Below, one piece after another: positions 18,477-28,855 of a stretch of DNA of 64,000 nucleotides. Position 1 is the first letter of the stretch; every line of letters starts with the position of its first letter. Position numbers and translations under genes: made by a program. Source of the stretch: Candidatus Babelota bacterium (GTDB lineage Bacteria; Babelota; Babeliae; Babelales; JAUPTZ01); the NCBI GenBank assembly GCA_030917815.1, contig JAUPTZ010000009.1, positions 1 through 64,000 on the forward strand, in the 5' to 3' direction. The notes under the pieces are model-generated. The model searched no databases. It was not told the DNA's origin and saw nothing but the letters and a program-made list of their open reading frames with translations.

Positions 18477-19793
18477 ATGTCATCAGCGGTCACTCTTGAG
18501 AAAATAGTTGCGCTTTGTAAGCGTCGTGGATTCGTTTTTCAATCGGCAGAAATTTATTCCGGCATCAACGGCGTCTACGATTTTGGCCCATTGGGTGCAC
18601 AGATGAAGCGACTTCTTAAGGCGGCCTGGCTGAAGCACATGCAAAGCTTTACCGAAGATGTTCTTGAAATGGATGGTGCACTTCTCGGGCCTGCCGCTAC
18701 CTGGAAAGCTTCAGGACATCTAGACAATTTCAGCGATCCAATGATCGATTGCACCTCTTGCAAAAAACGGTTCCGCGCCGATGATGGCTCGGTCGATCCG
18801 GCAAAACCATGCCCTTCTTGCGGCAACAAAGCCTGGACCGATGTCCGCCGCTTCAATCTCATGTTTGAAACAAATCTTGGCGCGCTCATTGATGCTGATG
18901 CAAAGGCCTACCTGCGGCCAGAAACTGCCCAATCAATTTTCATCAATTTCAAGAATGTTCTTTCCTCTTCCCGCGTCAAAGTACCGTTTGGTATTGCGCA
19001 AATTGGTAAAGCGTTCCGCAACGAAATCACTCCTCGGCAATTCTTATTCCGCGTACGTGAATTTGAGCAAATGGAAATGGAATTCTTCTGCAAGCCGGAA
19101 CAATCAGACGAGTATTTCAACATCTGGCTAGAACGAGAAAAGTCGTTCTACCTCGGCCTTGGCTTTGCACCGGAAACATTTCGATTCAGGGCGCATGAAA
19201 CCGATGAATTAGCTCACTACTCAAAATGCTGCACCGACGTCGAGTTCCTCTTCCCTATGGGATGGAAAGAACTTGAAGGGATTGCGCACCGCGGCGACTT
19301 TGACTTGAGCCGTCATAGCCAATCATCGGGCAAAGATCTTTCAGTATTTGAACAAGAAAATAATCGCTCTTACATGCCTCATGTCGTCGAATGTTCGGTC
19401 GGCGTTGATCGGCTTTTCCTTGCCGTTATGTGTAACGCCTACCATGAAGATATCGTAGAAGGTGAAGCTCGTGTTTTACTCAAATTACCGAGCGACCTTG
19501 CACCGATCCAGGTAGCCATCTTGCCGTTAATCAAAAAACTCAACGATACCGCACTGCCACTAATCGCAACACTCAAAGCGGCCGGACTTCGTGTTCAATT
19601 CGATGACAGTGGTTCGATTGGCAAGCGATACCGTCGCTATGATGAGATTGGTACTCCATGGTGCGTCACCGTAGATTTTGATACTCTCGAGGACAACGCG
19701 GTTACCATTCGTGATCGTGATACCCTCGAACAGGTGCGGATACCCGTAGCAGAGATTGTTAGAATATTGACCGCTAAAAAAAGTGGGTGCTAG
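18477..19793 (+). CDS. glyS: Glycyl-tRNA synthetase (alpha2 type)
   Basis: GVYDFGPLGAQMK, LRPETAQSIFINFKNV, GIAQIGKAFRNEITPRQFLFRVREFEQMEMEFF; SD GGAG 9 nt before ATG 18477 (ORF track starts at 18462). Confidence 0.95.
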   Translation: MSSAVTLEKIVALCKRRGFVFQSAEIYSGINGVYDFGPLGAQMKRLLKAAWLKHMQSFTEDVLEMDGALLGPAATWKASGHLDNFSDPMIDCTSCKKRFRADDGSVDPAKPCPSCGNKAWTDVRRFNLMFETNLGALIDADAKAYLRPETAQSIFINFKNVLSSSRVKVPFGIAQIGKAFRNEITPRQFLFRVREFEQMEMEFFCKPEQSDEYFNIWLEREKSFYLGLGFAPETFRFRAHETDELAHYSKCCTDVEFLFPMGWKELEGIAHRGDFDLSRHSQSSGKDLSVFEQENNRSYMPHVVECSVGVDRLFLAVMCNAYHEDIVEGEARVLLKLPSDLAPIQVAILPLIKKLNDTALPLIATLKAAGLRVQFDDSGSIGKRYRRYDEIGTPWCVTVDFDTLEDNAVTIRDRDTLEQVRIPVAEIVRILTAKKSGC

Positions 19794-19859
19794 GGTTACT
19801 GGTCGCCGCTTACCAGCGGCCCATAGCATGGCACACTTTGAAAGGTAGTACTTCTCATT

Positions 19860-21215
19860 ATGATGGTTCAGTCTCAAAGTCGACCTGCCTCCCCGGGGAA
19901 AATTCTTATTCTTGCGTTATTGGCCATTGTTATTGGTGGTACCATTGCCTTGAGTTTGCCCATATGCCGCACTCAGGCCATTTCGCTCATTGATCTTCTG
20001 TTCACTGCAGTGTCTACGGTCTGTGTAACCGGCCTTCAAACCGTACCGCTCACCGCCTTTACACAAACGGGGCATATTGTGCTGCTCATTCTCATTCAGA
20101 TCGGTGGTCTGGGTTTAATGACCTTCTCGTTCTTTATTGCGTCACTATTCTTAAACCTTGGCATGACGAGCAAGCTACTGGCCGGTCAAATGTTTGAATT
20201 TGAATCGTGGAGCAAGATAAAAAGCTTTTTAACTACCATTATAGGTGTGACCTTAAGCATGGAGCTTCTTGGCGCGCTCGCACTCTATCAAAGCTTTGTC
20301 GTTAATATGCCACCAAAGCAAGCGGCTTTTTACGCCCTTTTCCACGCGGTATCGGCCTTTTGTAATGCCGGCATCTCTTTGTTTGAGCGAAATATGTGTA
20401 CGTTTAGCGGCGACCTCTATGTCCTAAGCGTTATCGGCCTTCTCGTTTTCGCCGGTGGTATCGGATTCATGGTCTGGTACGAATTAGGCTACGCACTTAA
20501 AAATGCCTACGCATGGCTCCGAAATCGGGCCTGCCCGCTCTTTAATTTTTCTCTCCACACTAAACTCGTACTACTTACCTCGCTCTTCTTAATCATATTG
20601 GGCGCACTCTGCGTGTGGAGCATAGAGCAACACAATACACTCAAGCACTTAGGAGCTTTCGGCGCCTGGGTCAACGCCTTTTTCATCTCTGTTTCTATGC
20701 GCAGCGCCGGCTTCATGGTAACCGATATTAACACCATGGGCCACGCCACTATTCTGGTGCTGCTTGTCCTCATGATCATTGGGGCAAGTCCCGGATCGAC
20801 CGGTTCCGGTATCAAAACCACTACCTTTGTCCTTTTTTGTGCATCGGTACGGGCTATCATACAAAACCGAGATGAAGTAGAACTGTATGGTCGAACGATT
20901 CCACAAGACCAAATGCAAAAAGTTATCGGCATCGTTACCATCGCCCTTTCATGGATTATACTCGCAACCTTTGCGCTCTTAGTTCTTGAGCCTACTATGC
21001 CGTTTCTTATGGTCATGGTAGAAACTATTTCGGCCTTCTCGACCTGCGGTATTACCATGGGGGCAACACCACTCCTCTGCATGATGAGTAAAATACTCTT
21101 AATGGCCACCATGATAGTCGGACGTATTGGGATGCTAACGCTCGTTCTCTCCCTGCGCAAACGGGCACCAAAATATATGTATCGCTATCCCGAAGAACGG
21201 GTTTTACTTGGATAA
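19860..21215 (+). CDS. ktrB: TrkH/KtrB family potassium uptake transmembrane protein
   Basis: LFTAVSTVCVTGLQTV, FHAVSAFCNAGIS, SMRSAGF, GASPGSTGSGIKTTT selectivity-loop signatures. Confidence 0.92.
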   Translation: MMVQSQSRPASPGKILILALLAIVIGGTIALSLPICRTQAISLIDLLFTAVSTVCVTGLQTVPLTAFTQTGHIVLLILIQIGGLGLMTFSFFIASLFLNLGMTSKLLAGQMFEFESWSKIKSFLTTIIGVTLSMELLGALALYQSFVVNMPPKQAAFYALFHAVSAFCNAGISLFERNMCTFSGDLYVLSVIGLLVFAGGIGFMVWYELGYALKNAYAWLRNRACPLFNFSLHTKLVLLTSLFLIILGALCVWSIEQHNTLKHLGAFGAWVNAFFISVSMRSAGFMVTDINTMGHATILVLLVLMIIGASPGSTGSGIKTTTFVLFCASVRAIIQNRDEVELYGRTIPQDQMQKVIGIVTIALSWIILATFALLVLEPTMPFLMVMVETISAFSTCGITMGATPLLCMMSKILLMATMIVGRIGMLTLVLSLRKRAPKYMYRYPEERVLLG

Positions 21216-21229
21216 TAGGAGACTATAGG

Positions 21230-21886
21230 ATGAAATCGGTAAAATTTTGTGTGATCGGGCTGGGACGCTTTGGCTACCAAACCGCTATTAGTCTGGCGCA
21301 AAACGGCATGGAAGTGCTGGCCATTGATGAAAATCAAAGCACCGTTGAGCTCATCCGCAACCAAGTAACACAAGCGGTTTGCTATCGCATTGAAGACGAG
21401 AATGCCCTTCACGCACTTGGTGTCGATGAAATGGACACCGTTATCGTGGCGATGGGCGAAAACTTCGCTCACGCAATCGTCATCACCGCACTTCTTAAGA
21501 AAAGACTCAAGATCCCGTATGTGGTCGCACGCGCACGCAACCGAGTTCACGAAGATATCCTTAAGCTCATTGGCGCCGACAAGATAGTCATGCCTGAGCG
21601 AGATAGCGGTGTTCGCCTCGCCAACAGCCTAAGCCTCCGCTTCACCGACTTCGTTTCTATCACTGAAGATTTTGCAATCACGCAAATCATGGCTCCAGAG
21701 GCGTTCGTCGGCAAAACTGTTGCCGAACTCCAGCTTCGCAAATCACGAAGCGTTTCTTGTCTTGCGGTCAAAAAAGACAAAAGTGAAGAACTCGTGTTGG
21801 TTGGACCAGAATATATCATCGTTGAAGGCGACACACTCGTTGTCTGCGGCGCAAACAAAGATTTAGGACAACTCAGAGACTGGTAG
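21230..21886 (+). CDS. ktrA: TrkA/KtrA family potassium uptake regulatory protein (RCK)
   Basis: CVIGLGRFGYQTAISLAQNGMEVLAIDENQ Rossmann plus TrkA_C domain; directly after ktrB. Confidence 0.93.
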   Translation: MKSVKFCVIGLGRFGYQTAISLAQNGMEVLAIDENQSTVELIRNQVTQAVCYRIEDENALHALGVDEMDTVIVAMGENFAHAIVITALLKKRLKIPYVVARARNRVHEDILKLIGADKIVMPERDSGVRLANSLSLRFTDFVSITEDFAITQIMAPEAFVGKTVAELQLRKSRSVSCLAVKKDKSEELVLVGPEYIIVEGDTLVVCGANKDLGQLRDW

Positions 21887-21953
21887 CTCGTTGGCGCTCG
21901 CAGGCGAGCGCGCGCGAAACACTGCAATAGCCCGCGCAGCGCTGCACAGCGCA

Positions 21954-22008
21954 TATAGAAAAAAAGAGACGACTCGTTGTACGTGCGAGTCGTCTCTTTT
22001 TTTCTATA
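21954..22008. terminator. Bidirectional terminator between convergent ktrA and rplU
   Basis: Perfect 23-bp stem TATAGAAAAAAAGAGACGACTCG / CGAGTCGTCTCTTTTTTTCTATA, 9-nt loop, A-tract and T-tract. Confidence 0.9.
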
Positions 22009-22047
22009 GAAAGTTTTTGTAGCAATCGCGAGGCAAGCCCGCGGCAA

Positions 22048-22407
22048 CTAAATAGAGAGTATGCGGATAACCGTGATAGGCTGACGGTGACCTTTACGCA
22101 CACGCGATTTTTTACGACGCTTGTGACGGAAAACCACGATCTTTTCGCCCTTCATTTGCTTTATGATGCTTGCTTTAAGCACTGCACCAGCAACGTATGG
22201 CGCACCAATTTCAACGCTTGCTTCACCGTTTTTACGCAAAAGAACTTCGGTAAAACTCAGTTCTGAACCGGCTTCACCTTCAATTTTTTCTATTGCTAAC
22301 GTTTTGCCAGGAATAGCTTGGTACTGTTTACCACCGGTTTGAAATACTACGTATTGGCCAGCCATTTGTTGTTCGGCCGTTTGTTCGGCAACTTTCAGAG
22401 CGCTCAT
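22048..22407 (-). CDS. rplU: 50S ribosomal protein L21
   Basis: YVVFQTGGKQYQAIPGKTLAIEKIEGEAG...KIVVFRHKRRKKSRVRKGHRQPITVIRI; start may be the internal Met (MAGQYVV). Confidence 0.95.
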   Translation of the reverse strand: MSALKVAEQTAEQQMAGQYVVFQTGGKQYQAIPGKTLAIEKIEGEAGSELSFTEVLLRKNGEASVEIGAPYVAGAVLKASIIKQMKGEKIVVFRHKRRKKSRVRKGHRQPITVIRILSI

Positions 22408-22516
22408 CGATCCTAAACCTTTATGTCTTTTGAGTGTAAAAAGAAGTGGCCTTGAACCGAGCGTTACAAGGCCTTTATACTTTTGTGTTACTAGAATACC
22501 ACACTAATCATTTCTG

Positions 22517-22990
22517 TCAAAACGGAAGATCATCATCGAACGGCTTAGCCTGTCCCTTGAGGTTCACTTCGCCCGTAGCTCTGACCGGTGTTGGTGCCGC
22601 GCCAAGAGTGGCAAAGTCATCTTGCGCAGAAGAACTGTCATGCTGACCAGCTTCATCTTGCCCACCTTGAAGGAAGGTAACTCGATCGGCCACGATGCTA
22701 TGTTTGCTTCGTTTCTGCCCCTCTTGCTCCCAACTATCAAGCTTTAAACGCCCTTCAACAAGAACCGGACGGCCCTTGGTTAAAAATTGCTGGCAACTTT
22801 CGGCTTGCGCACCCCAGACGTCAACGTCGATGAAGCAGACTTCCTGCGTAACCGTACCGGTTTGACGATTCTTGAACGAACGGTTACACGCAAGGCCAAG
22901 GCGGCATACGTTTTGGCCAGAAGCCAGTGTCTTATACTCTGGATCACGGGTTAAGTTACCCATAAGGATAACGCGATTATAACTTGCCAT
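22517..22990 (-). CDS. ssb: Single-stranded DNA-binding protein
   Basis: MASYNRVILMGNLTRDPEYKTLASGQNVCRLGLACNR..., acidic C-terminal tail FDDDLPF. Confidence 0.96.
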   Translation of the reverse strand: MASYNRVILMGNLTRDPEYKTLASGQNVCRLGLACNRSFKNRQTGTVTQEVCFIDVDVWGAQAESCQQFLTKGRPVLVEGRLKLDSWEQEGQKRSKHSIVADRVTFLQGGQDEAGQHDSSSAQDDFATLGAAPTPVRATGEVNLKGQAKPFDDDLPF

Positions 22991-23095
22991 GCCGTAAAGC
23001 CTCCTTAAAAAATGCTCATATCATAAACGTTTCACTTGTGGCGCAAGTATAACAGGGATCAAACCAAGTTCAAGCCCATGCCACGCAAAAATCGT

Positions 23096-23911
23096 TTAAG
23101 CAGCTACGAGCACAAGGCCAGCATTGCGCTGAGCCTCAGTCATAATATCGACCACGCGATGAGCCGCATCTACAATCGCCACGTGCGACCCACCACGCTG
23201 AGCAGCCCGCCGGACAATCGAATTCATGATGCACAACGGTGCAAGCAACCAGAGACCGGTTTTAATTCGCGGATATTCAACTAAAAGATTAAGCTCAGGC
23301 ACATAGAAATCTGCTTCTATAGTCTCCTCAATAAGACGAAATATACCGGAAGCCGTAGGCTCCATTTCCCAGGCTGCAGTCAAAAAATCATCCATTGTCA
23401 GATCATATCGTACCCATACCTGAGAAAAATCCAAGAGTGTAGGAATTTTTTTTCGCATAACATCCCAGCTCTTCTCTCCCCCCGTTGAATCAACCTCAAA
23501 ATGGGCTGCCACTTCTCGGCCCCAGGCCTTCCACGCCTTCAATAAACACTCTTTACCACGCTCAAGCTCAGGAAAAATATCTGAAGGTGTGTCACAAGGA
23601 AGAGAATACGCCCCCAGGTAGATATGCCCGCTAGCCCCTAAGGCACGCGCATCATTCTCACCACACGCTTCAAAGTAGCCAAGAGCGGTGCACAGATCTG
23701 CACGAGAGACACCACCATCATGTATAACACTTAATCCTTTGGCGTACAGAGCATCTGCGTCAAGGCCTGCAGTGTCAACTACCGCTGGTGCAAGCCAAGT
23801 CTCAAGGCCCCCATCACCACTACTCGATGCTAAGACACCAAAACCCATGAAACTCCCTACCAAAAGTAAACTTATCGAATTTCGTGTAAAGCGCGTGCTA
23901 ACATGTGACAT
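23096..23911 (-). CDS. Exported hypothetical protein
   Basis: 271 aa, N-terminal hydrophobic signal (SISLLLVGSFMGFGVLASSS); no recognised domain. Confidence 0.6.
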   Translation of the reverse strand: MSHVSTRFTRNSISLLLVGSFMGFGVLASSSGDGGLETWLAPAVVDTAGLDADALYAKGLSVIHDGGVSRADLCTALGYFEACGENDARALGASGHIYLGAYSLPCDTPSDIFPELERGKECLLKAWKAWGREVAAHFEVDSTGGEKSWDVMRKKIPTLLDFSQVWVRYDLTMDDFLTAAWEMEPTASGIFRLIEETIEADFYVPELNLLVEYPRIKTGLWLLAPLCIMNSIVRRAAQRGGSHVAIVDAAHRVVDIMTEAQRNAGLVLVAA

Positions 23912-24016
23912 ATGGAACTCCTTACAGTGCTGAATTTGTGCTTGTCCGCAATAGCAAAGTAAGGCTAGACCACTTTTAATAGTTTTGCAAAATAATTCAG
24001 TCGAACAATAAAAATA

Positions 24017-25255
24017 TTAGTACTTGCCTGCGTACCTGGTCGGGATGCCATCGGCTGAATCGAGCAACCCGCTCGAAGAATCCACCACAGAATGACCCCT
24101 AACCGAACGTACTTTTGCAACAGAAACAGAGCGAGAATGACGCGTAGCTGGTTGCCCAACAGAAATTGTTGGGATCCGGTCATCGTCGCTATCGTCTGAA
24201 CTTTGCAGAGGCGAGCCCATAACTGATGGAGGCAGCGAAGAATCGGGAGACCCTGGCAACGGTGGCACGAACATCGGTGGGTGGACGCGAGTTGCCGGAG
24301 GAATGGTGCCGAGAGTCACAAACCTTTCTGGAAAACGCGCAGCTTCGCCAACGGTAATTCGTGGTGCGGCACCACCAACATGCGTTTTCGATCGCACCGG
24401 ATACTCTTCCGGTGGCGCCATGCCAAACCCCTCGCCAGCCACTACAACAACCCCCAAGTCTTTTACGCGATCTTTAGGCTTTTCAATCGCATCAATTGAC
24501 TCCGCACTCGTGACCACAACATCCCCGAAATCGCTAGCGGGCATTCTTATTCCTTTAGTCGCAGGAATCGGCACTATTCCCTTATTTGCCGAAAGATCAG
24601 CGACAGTTTGCGGGGCACCTTCCGCCACATTTAATTTAGTACGCGGTCTCACATTCCGTAAATAATATATCAATGCCCCCACGCCGCCCACCGCTACTAA
24701 TGAGGCAACGACTATCCCGACGATCGCCACCTTGGAAAGGGTGGTCGCTACCTTTGGCGCGACTGCCACAACCGGTGGTATCATAGCCGGCGGCGTAAGA
24801 AGAGCGAAAAGTGCTGCAGATACGTATGCAAAATAATAATAAAGAGTTGCCGCAGTGACCAAGGTGGGTGACGACTGCACAACTTTCTCCTGCACATCAG
24901 CAAAAGCAATAATTAAAGCTTGGGCACTCGCATAGTCATTCAGCGTAGCTGCAATGTCGGTTGTACCAATAATACGTAATGCCGCAGTAAACGCTGCTCC
25001 AGCATCGGTATCCCCATTCAATTGAGCGGCGCTCAACAGTGGAATCAAAACCGTTTTGATGTTGGTAGTAACCCCCAACAATTTTGCCCTATCAGAAAGA
25101 TTGCTCACTCTTGCCGTTACGGCACCGGCTAAAGAGTCTACTTGCGCAGACAACGCATCGGCTGCACTTCCCATCACTTGACCAGCAGTGGCAGAACACA
25201 TCAGCCCGCCCACCATACCAATCCATAAAAATCGGCTATTTATCTTCATATTCAC
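24017..25255 (-). CDS. Exported/membrane hypothetical protein
   Basis: 412 aa, signal peptide, central TM (VAIVGIVVASLVAVGGVGALIYYLRN), low-complexity C-terminal half. Confidence 0.65.
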   Translation of the reverse strand: MNMKINSRFLWIGMVGGLMCSATAGQVMGSAADALSAQVDSLAGAVTARVSNLSDRAKLLGVTTNIKTVLIPLLSAAQLNGDTDAGAAFTAALRIIGTTDIAATLNDYASAQALIIAFADVQEKVVQSSPTLVTAATLYYYFAYVSAALFALLTPPAMIPPVVAVAPKVATTLSKVAIVGIVVASLVAVGGVGALIYYLRNVRPRTKLNVAEGAPQTVADLSANKGIVPIPATKGIRMPASDFGDVVVTSAESIDAIEKPKDRVKDLGVVVVAGEGFGMAPPEEYPVRSKTHVGGAAPRITVGEAARFPERFVTLGTIPPATRVHPPMFVPPLPGSPDSSLPPSVMGSPLQSSDDSDDDRIPTISVGQPATRHSRSVSVAKVRSVRGHSVVDSSSGLLDSADGIPTRYAGKY

Positions 25256-25418
25256 CTCTTAAAAAGATCGCCCATACACACCTCTGCGATGGTACTCGCA
25301 GAGCTCGGCATTGGCTTTTGCTTAGAAACATATGATCATGAAATTAAGAAGCACAATGCTGAATTCATGTGCGAGTAATAAGTATGGTACGCAATTACGA
25401 ACTGAGAAAACAATGGCT

Positions 25419-25826
25419 TTACTCAAGACGAGCAGTTTTTGTTGCCCGAATCGTCAATTCTTCAATTGACGCAAGAAGCTTCTGGAACTCTTCTACTTCT
25501 TTCTGTAAAACATCACTCGAACGTGCAAGCTTCCCAGTCGAAGCGGTATTAAACGGCTCAGAATCTTCCACAAGAGCAGCCGCCTGATCGGCCGCTGCTT
25601 CGAGAAGTGCCCCAAATACCATCGTTGTTTTACCTACAGCCTTCTGAACTTGAGTGATCACTTTAACCAGCGCGTGCAGTGAATTACCAAACTCTTCTTT
25701 CACCTCATTACGTGATACTTCGGTAGTTTCTGCAGGCATTACAATAAAATTAGGTACCGACACGACGACCGTAACACTTGCTGCCATCGCACAGCACACC
25801 ACTAAGAAACGCGCTCTTAACACCAC
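25419..25826 (-). CDS. Exported hypothetical protein
   Basis: 135 aa, N-terminal signal-like segment; overlaps upstream gene by 10 nt. Confidence 0.55.
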   Translation of the reverse strand: MVLRARFLVVCCAMAASVTVVVSVPNFIVMPAETTEVSRNEVKEEFGNSLHALVKVITQVQKAVGKTTMVFGALLEAAADQAAALVEDSEPFNTASTGKLARSSDVLQKEVEEFQKLLASIEELTIRATKTARLE

Positions 25827-26506
25827 ACTTCATCCTTTTTAGTCCGCTTATACGATGTGTAAAAATTTACCGCAACAACTCCAATGACGCAAGAACCGCC
25901 CAGAATACCGCTTATTATAAGCGCCTTCTTTAGCACAGAAGAGAGCTTAATCGCTCTTTTTTGTGCCGTTTCAGTTCGCACTATCGTAGGGCTTTCATTG
26001 TTAACAATAGCCGGGGAACGTGTCACCACCGCCGGCAATGGCACAATCAACTCTAACGCCTGTGCCAACTCATCAAAAATGCGCTGCATTAATAAAAAAC
26101 AAAAAGTAGTCGACCAAACCCGCGTTTCAAGAAGCGACCAAGGACCAACCCATGCCTTAAGCTCAGTAATAAGCGAAGAGATGTCTCGATTATTTGCTAC
26201 ATCTTGACCAATATCACCAACCGTATTAGTCACCAATTCTAAGAACCACGCGACTTCAGGATAGGCTTGATCTCGGCCAAGCAATGCAATATTTTTTTGT
26301 ACATTCACTAAAAGCTGCACAGCAGTCGCAAGTTTTTCCTCATTCGCCGCGTCACCCAACAAATGAAAAGAGTTTTGGCGAGCCTCAACAGTCGCCTGCA
26401 AAAAAGTAATGCGATCGGCAAGAAGATGGCCATAGTCAATTGGCGTTGCTACCACCGCTCCAACATTCATAAATACTATGCACCATACGATCTTTCTGAT
26501 ACTCAT
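25817..26506 (-). CDS. Exported hypothetical protein with C-terminal TM anchor
   Basis: 229 aa, signal peptide plus C-terminal TM (ALIISGILGGSCVIGVVAVNFYTSYKRTKK). Confidence 0.6.
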   Translation of the reverse strand: MSIRKIVWCIVFMNVGAVVATPIDYGHLLADRITFLQATVEARQNSFHLLGDAANEEKLATAVQLLVNVQKNIALLGRDQAYPEVAWFLELVTNTVGDIGQDVANNRDISSLITELKAWVGPWSLLETRVWSTTFCFLLMQRIFDELAQALELIVPLPAVVTRSPAIVNNESPTIVRTETAQKRAIKLSSVLKKALIISGILGGSCVIGVVAVNFYTSYKRTKKDEVWC

Positions 26507-26580
26507 AGACGCTCTCCTTCAACATATAGGGTTGCGCGCATCCTAAACAGAGAACAAGCCAATGTGCAAGAAGCATGAAA

Positions 26581-26616
26581 AAAGAGCGCTGTTAAAAAAC
26601 AGCGCTCTTTTCTTTT
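26581..26616 (-). terminator. Rho-independent terminator downstream of pgsA
   Basis: Perfect 13-bp stem AAAGAGCGCTGTT-AAAA-AACAGCGCTCTTT with A/T tracts on both sides. Confidence 0.75.
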
Positions 26617-26747
26617 TGAAAGCTCCCTCTTCCACCACGATTAAACCGGTGCACTGGCTCAATCGAGTGAAGTAATAGTACACAAACTTCCGGCAATTAT
26701 CCATCTTTCTTTTTCGAAACAACCGATCTACAGGCATTATACAAAAA

Positions 26748-27338
26748 TTACTTCCGCATAATTAAGGCACTACTACGCCAACAATAATGCAGTAACGACA
26801 TCAGAGAAATACCGGCAACCCCATAAAATACAACGAAGAAGCTGTTAATGAAAAATGAACCGCGGAAATAGCAGAGAAACATCCACAAAATAAGCACCAT
26901 ATAGCCAACTGTAGCTAGCTTACCCAGCAGTGACGGGCGCATTTCCTTTGCATTCATTGACATCCCAAGCAATACTAGCCCGCCTCCAACAATAATCACC
27001 TCACGCAAAAAAACCAGCACAATAAACCAAGCAGGCACCGCTACCGCTGCACTCGGCACCCTAGTTAACGCATAGAGCGTCGCAAGCAAAAAAGTTTTAT
27101 CGGCCACCGGATCCAGATACTGTCCTACAATAGTCTGTACATGAAACTTACGCGCCAAATACCCATCAAGAAAATCGGTAATACTCCCCACAATGAAAAG
27201 AACACATGCTAAAGACCACGCATTGCTAAAGAGTGCCCAAACAATAATCGGCGCCAAAAATAATCGTAATAATGAGAGAGCATTAGGAATTGTTAACCAT
27301 TGCCAGCAACACGATTCTTTCATAGAAATCCCTTTCAT
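26748..27338 (-). CDS. pgsA: CDP-diacylglycerol-glycerol-3-phosphate 3-phosphatidyltransferase
   Basis: CDP-alcohol phosphatidyltransferase motif DGYLARKFHVQTIVGQYLDPVADK. Confidence 0.9.
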   Translation of the reverse strand: MKGISMKESCCWQWLTIPNALSLLRLFLAPIIVWALFSNAWSLACVLFIVGSITDFLDGYLARKFHVQTIVGQYLDPVADKTFLLATLYALTRVPSAAVAVPAWFIVLVFLREVIIVGGGLVLLGMSMNAKEMRPSLLGKLATVGYMVLILWMFLCYFRGSFFINSFFVVFYGVAGISLMSLLHYCWRSSALIMRK

Positions 27339-27454
27339 TTTCGAAGTCGGCAGTATAACGAACTTTAGACTATTGGCAAACGCACACCTTTCTCGCTACA
27401 CTACGGCCAACGTAAACGTTTTTCCCTTTTTTTGCCCGAGGAGATTGCATTATA

Positions 27455-28780
27455 ATGCGTATCACATCACTCTTTTCCTTGCTCTCATTGACCACACTCT
27501 CATTGAGCGGTGCATTATTTTATGTAAGCCAAGACGAACCGATTGCACCTCATTTTAGTGCGCGAAATTTTGATAAGAAAGCCTGCACCCTCTCTTTTGG
27601 CGTCACCAAGACCGAAGGGCACAACAGCTACAATAGCAACGGCACACCGGTCCCCTTTCTTGAACAGTACGGCACCCCGCAAATCGCTCAATTTTATAAA
27701 GGACTTACGCCGCGCAGCAACAGCGCCAGCGAACGCTATTTCAGCCTCACCGGAACCGAATCACTTACCAACTCAACCGATGCGGGAAGTGATTACATTC
27801 CGGTTGTCGCCAGTCTCCGCTTTGATGACCCGCAAAATTATTATACGCTTCAATCGTACCATCTCGCCTATACTCATTATCTATTCAGCGGCCTTTTTTT
27901 TCGCTTCAACCTACAATTAGTAGACCAAACTATTGTTCAACGACCACGAGCAGTTGGCGCCGACAGCAGCAATGCACGGGTCCTTTCATTCATTGATCAT
28001 TTTGATCAGGTTCTGGGAGAAAACAATAACCCGGCGGTTTCTTTTTACAATCGAAAGCTCGAAATAGAGCGGGCCGGCTACTTCCTTGGGTGGCATGGTA
28101 AAGCTTCGTTACTCGACAACTTTATTAGAGAAATAAGTGGCACGCTCCTTGCTGGGTATACCTTTAGGCCAACACATTTTGATCAACCGCTCGCTCCGGC
28201 TTTTCTTCCCCATGCGCAGACACATGGTTATAGCGCCGAGCTCGATTTAGCCGCACAAGTAAGCAACCACTTTGGCATTGAATGTGAAATCGCTACCACC
28301 TCCTATGGACGCTATACCGACACTGCCCATGTGGTATGCGACGATACCAGCACAACAACTTATTTTAGCGGCCCACCACTCCTTGGTATCGGCAAAGTAC
28401 TCAAAGACCCGGGCACGCTCTGGGTTATGGAGGCCGGTGCCAGCCTTAACCGTTATTGGGGATTTTCCATAACCGGTGGCTACCATTTCAGTTACCAAGA
28501 GGCAACAGTGCTCACTCTCCAAGACACCACTATTCTGCAACATTCCGGACTCTCAGCCCTTCCCGGCCACCAGAACACTCGCCTCAACAGCGACCCGCGC
28601 TTGGCCCGCTGGAAACACCACACGGTCTTTGTGCGATTCGGTTATACACCTTCCGATAGTCATCGCTTTGTACCAGAAATCGATTTCGGCATCCATTGGC
28701 CAGTAATGGGGCAACATTCATCGAGCCCTACCCGCATTTATACTGGAAGCGGACAGTTGAGTATTCGTTGGACGTTTTAG
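27455..28780 (+). CDS. Probable outer-membrane beta-barrel protein
   Basis: 441 aa, signal peptide, alternating amphipathic segments, C-terminal aromatic signature LSIRWTF. Confidence 0.65.
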   Translation: MRITSLFSLLSLTTLSLSGALFYVSQDEPIAPHFSARNFDKKACTLSFGVTKTEGHNSYNSNGTPVPFLEQYGTPQIAQFYKGLTPRSNSASERYFSLTGTESLTNSTDAGSDYIPVVASLRFDDPQNYYTLQSYHLAYTHYLFSGLFFRFNLQLVDQTIVQRPRAVGADSSNARVLSFIDHFDQVLGENNNPAVSFYNRKLEIERAGYFLGWHGKASLLDNFIREISGTLLAGYTFRPTHFDQPLAPAFLPHAQTHGYSAELDLAAQVSNHFGIECEIATTSYGRYTDTAHVVCDDTSTTTYFSGPPLLGIGKVLKDPGTLWVMEAGASLNRYWGFSITGGYHFSYQEATVLTLQDTTILQHSGLSALPGHQNTRLNSDPRLARWKHHTVFVRFGYTPSDSHRFVPEIDFGIHWPVMGQHSSSPTRIYTGSGQLSIRWTF

Positions 28781-28855
28781 GCACTCTTTGGTACGATAGC
28801 GGCCACGCATCGCGTACTGTTATTGTTATTCACTGTATATGACCAAAGAGTTTCT

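Noticed and set aside
20507-21160. 217-aa antisense ORF in ktrB
   Set aside because: Lies fully inside a well-supported gene in antisense; composition typical of a shadow ORF
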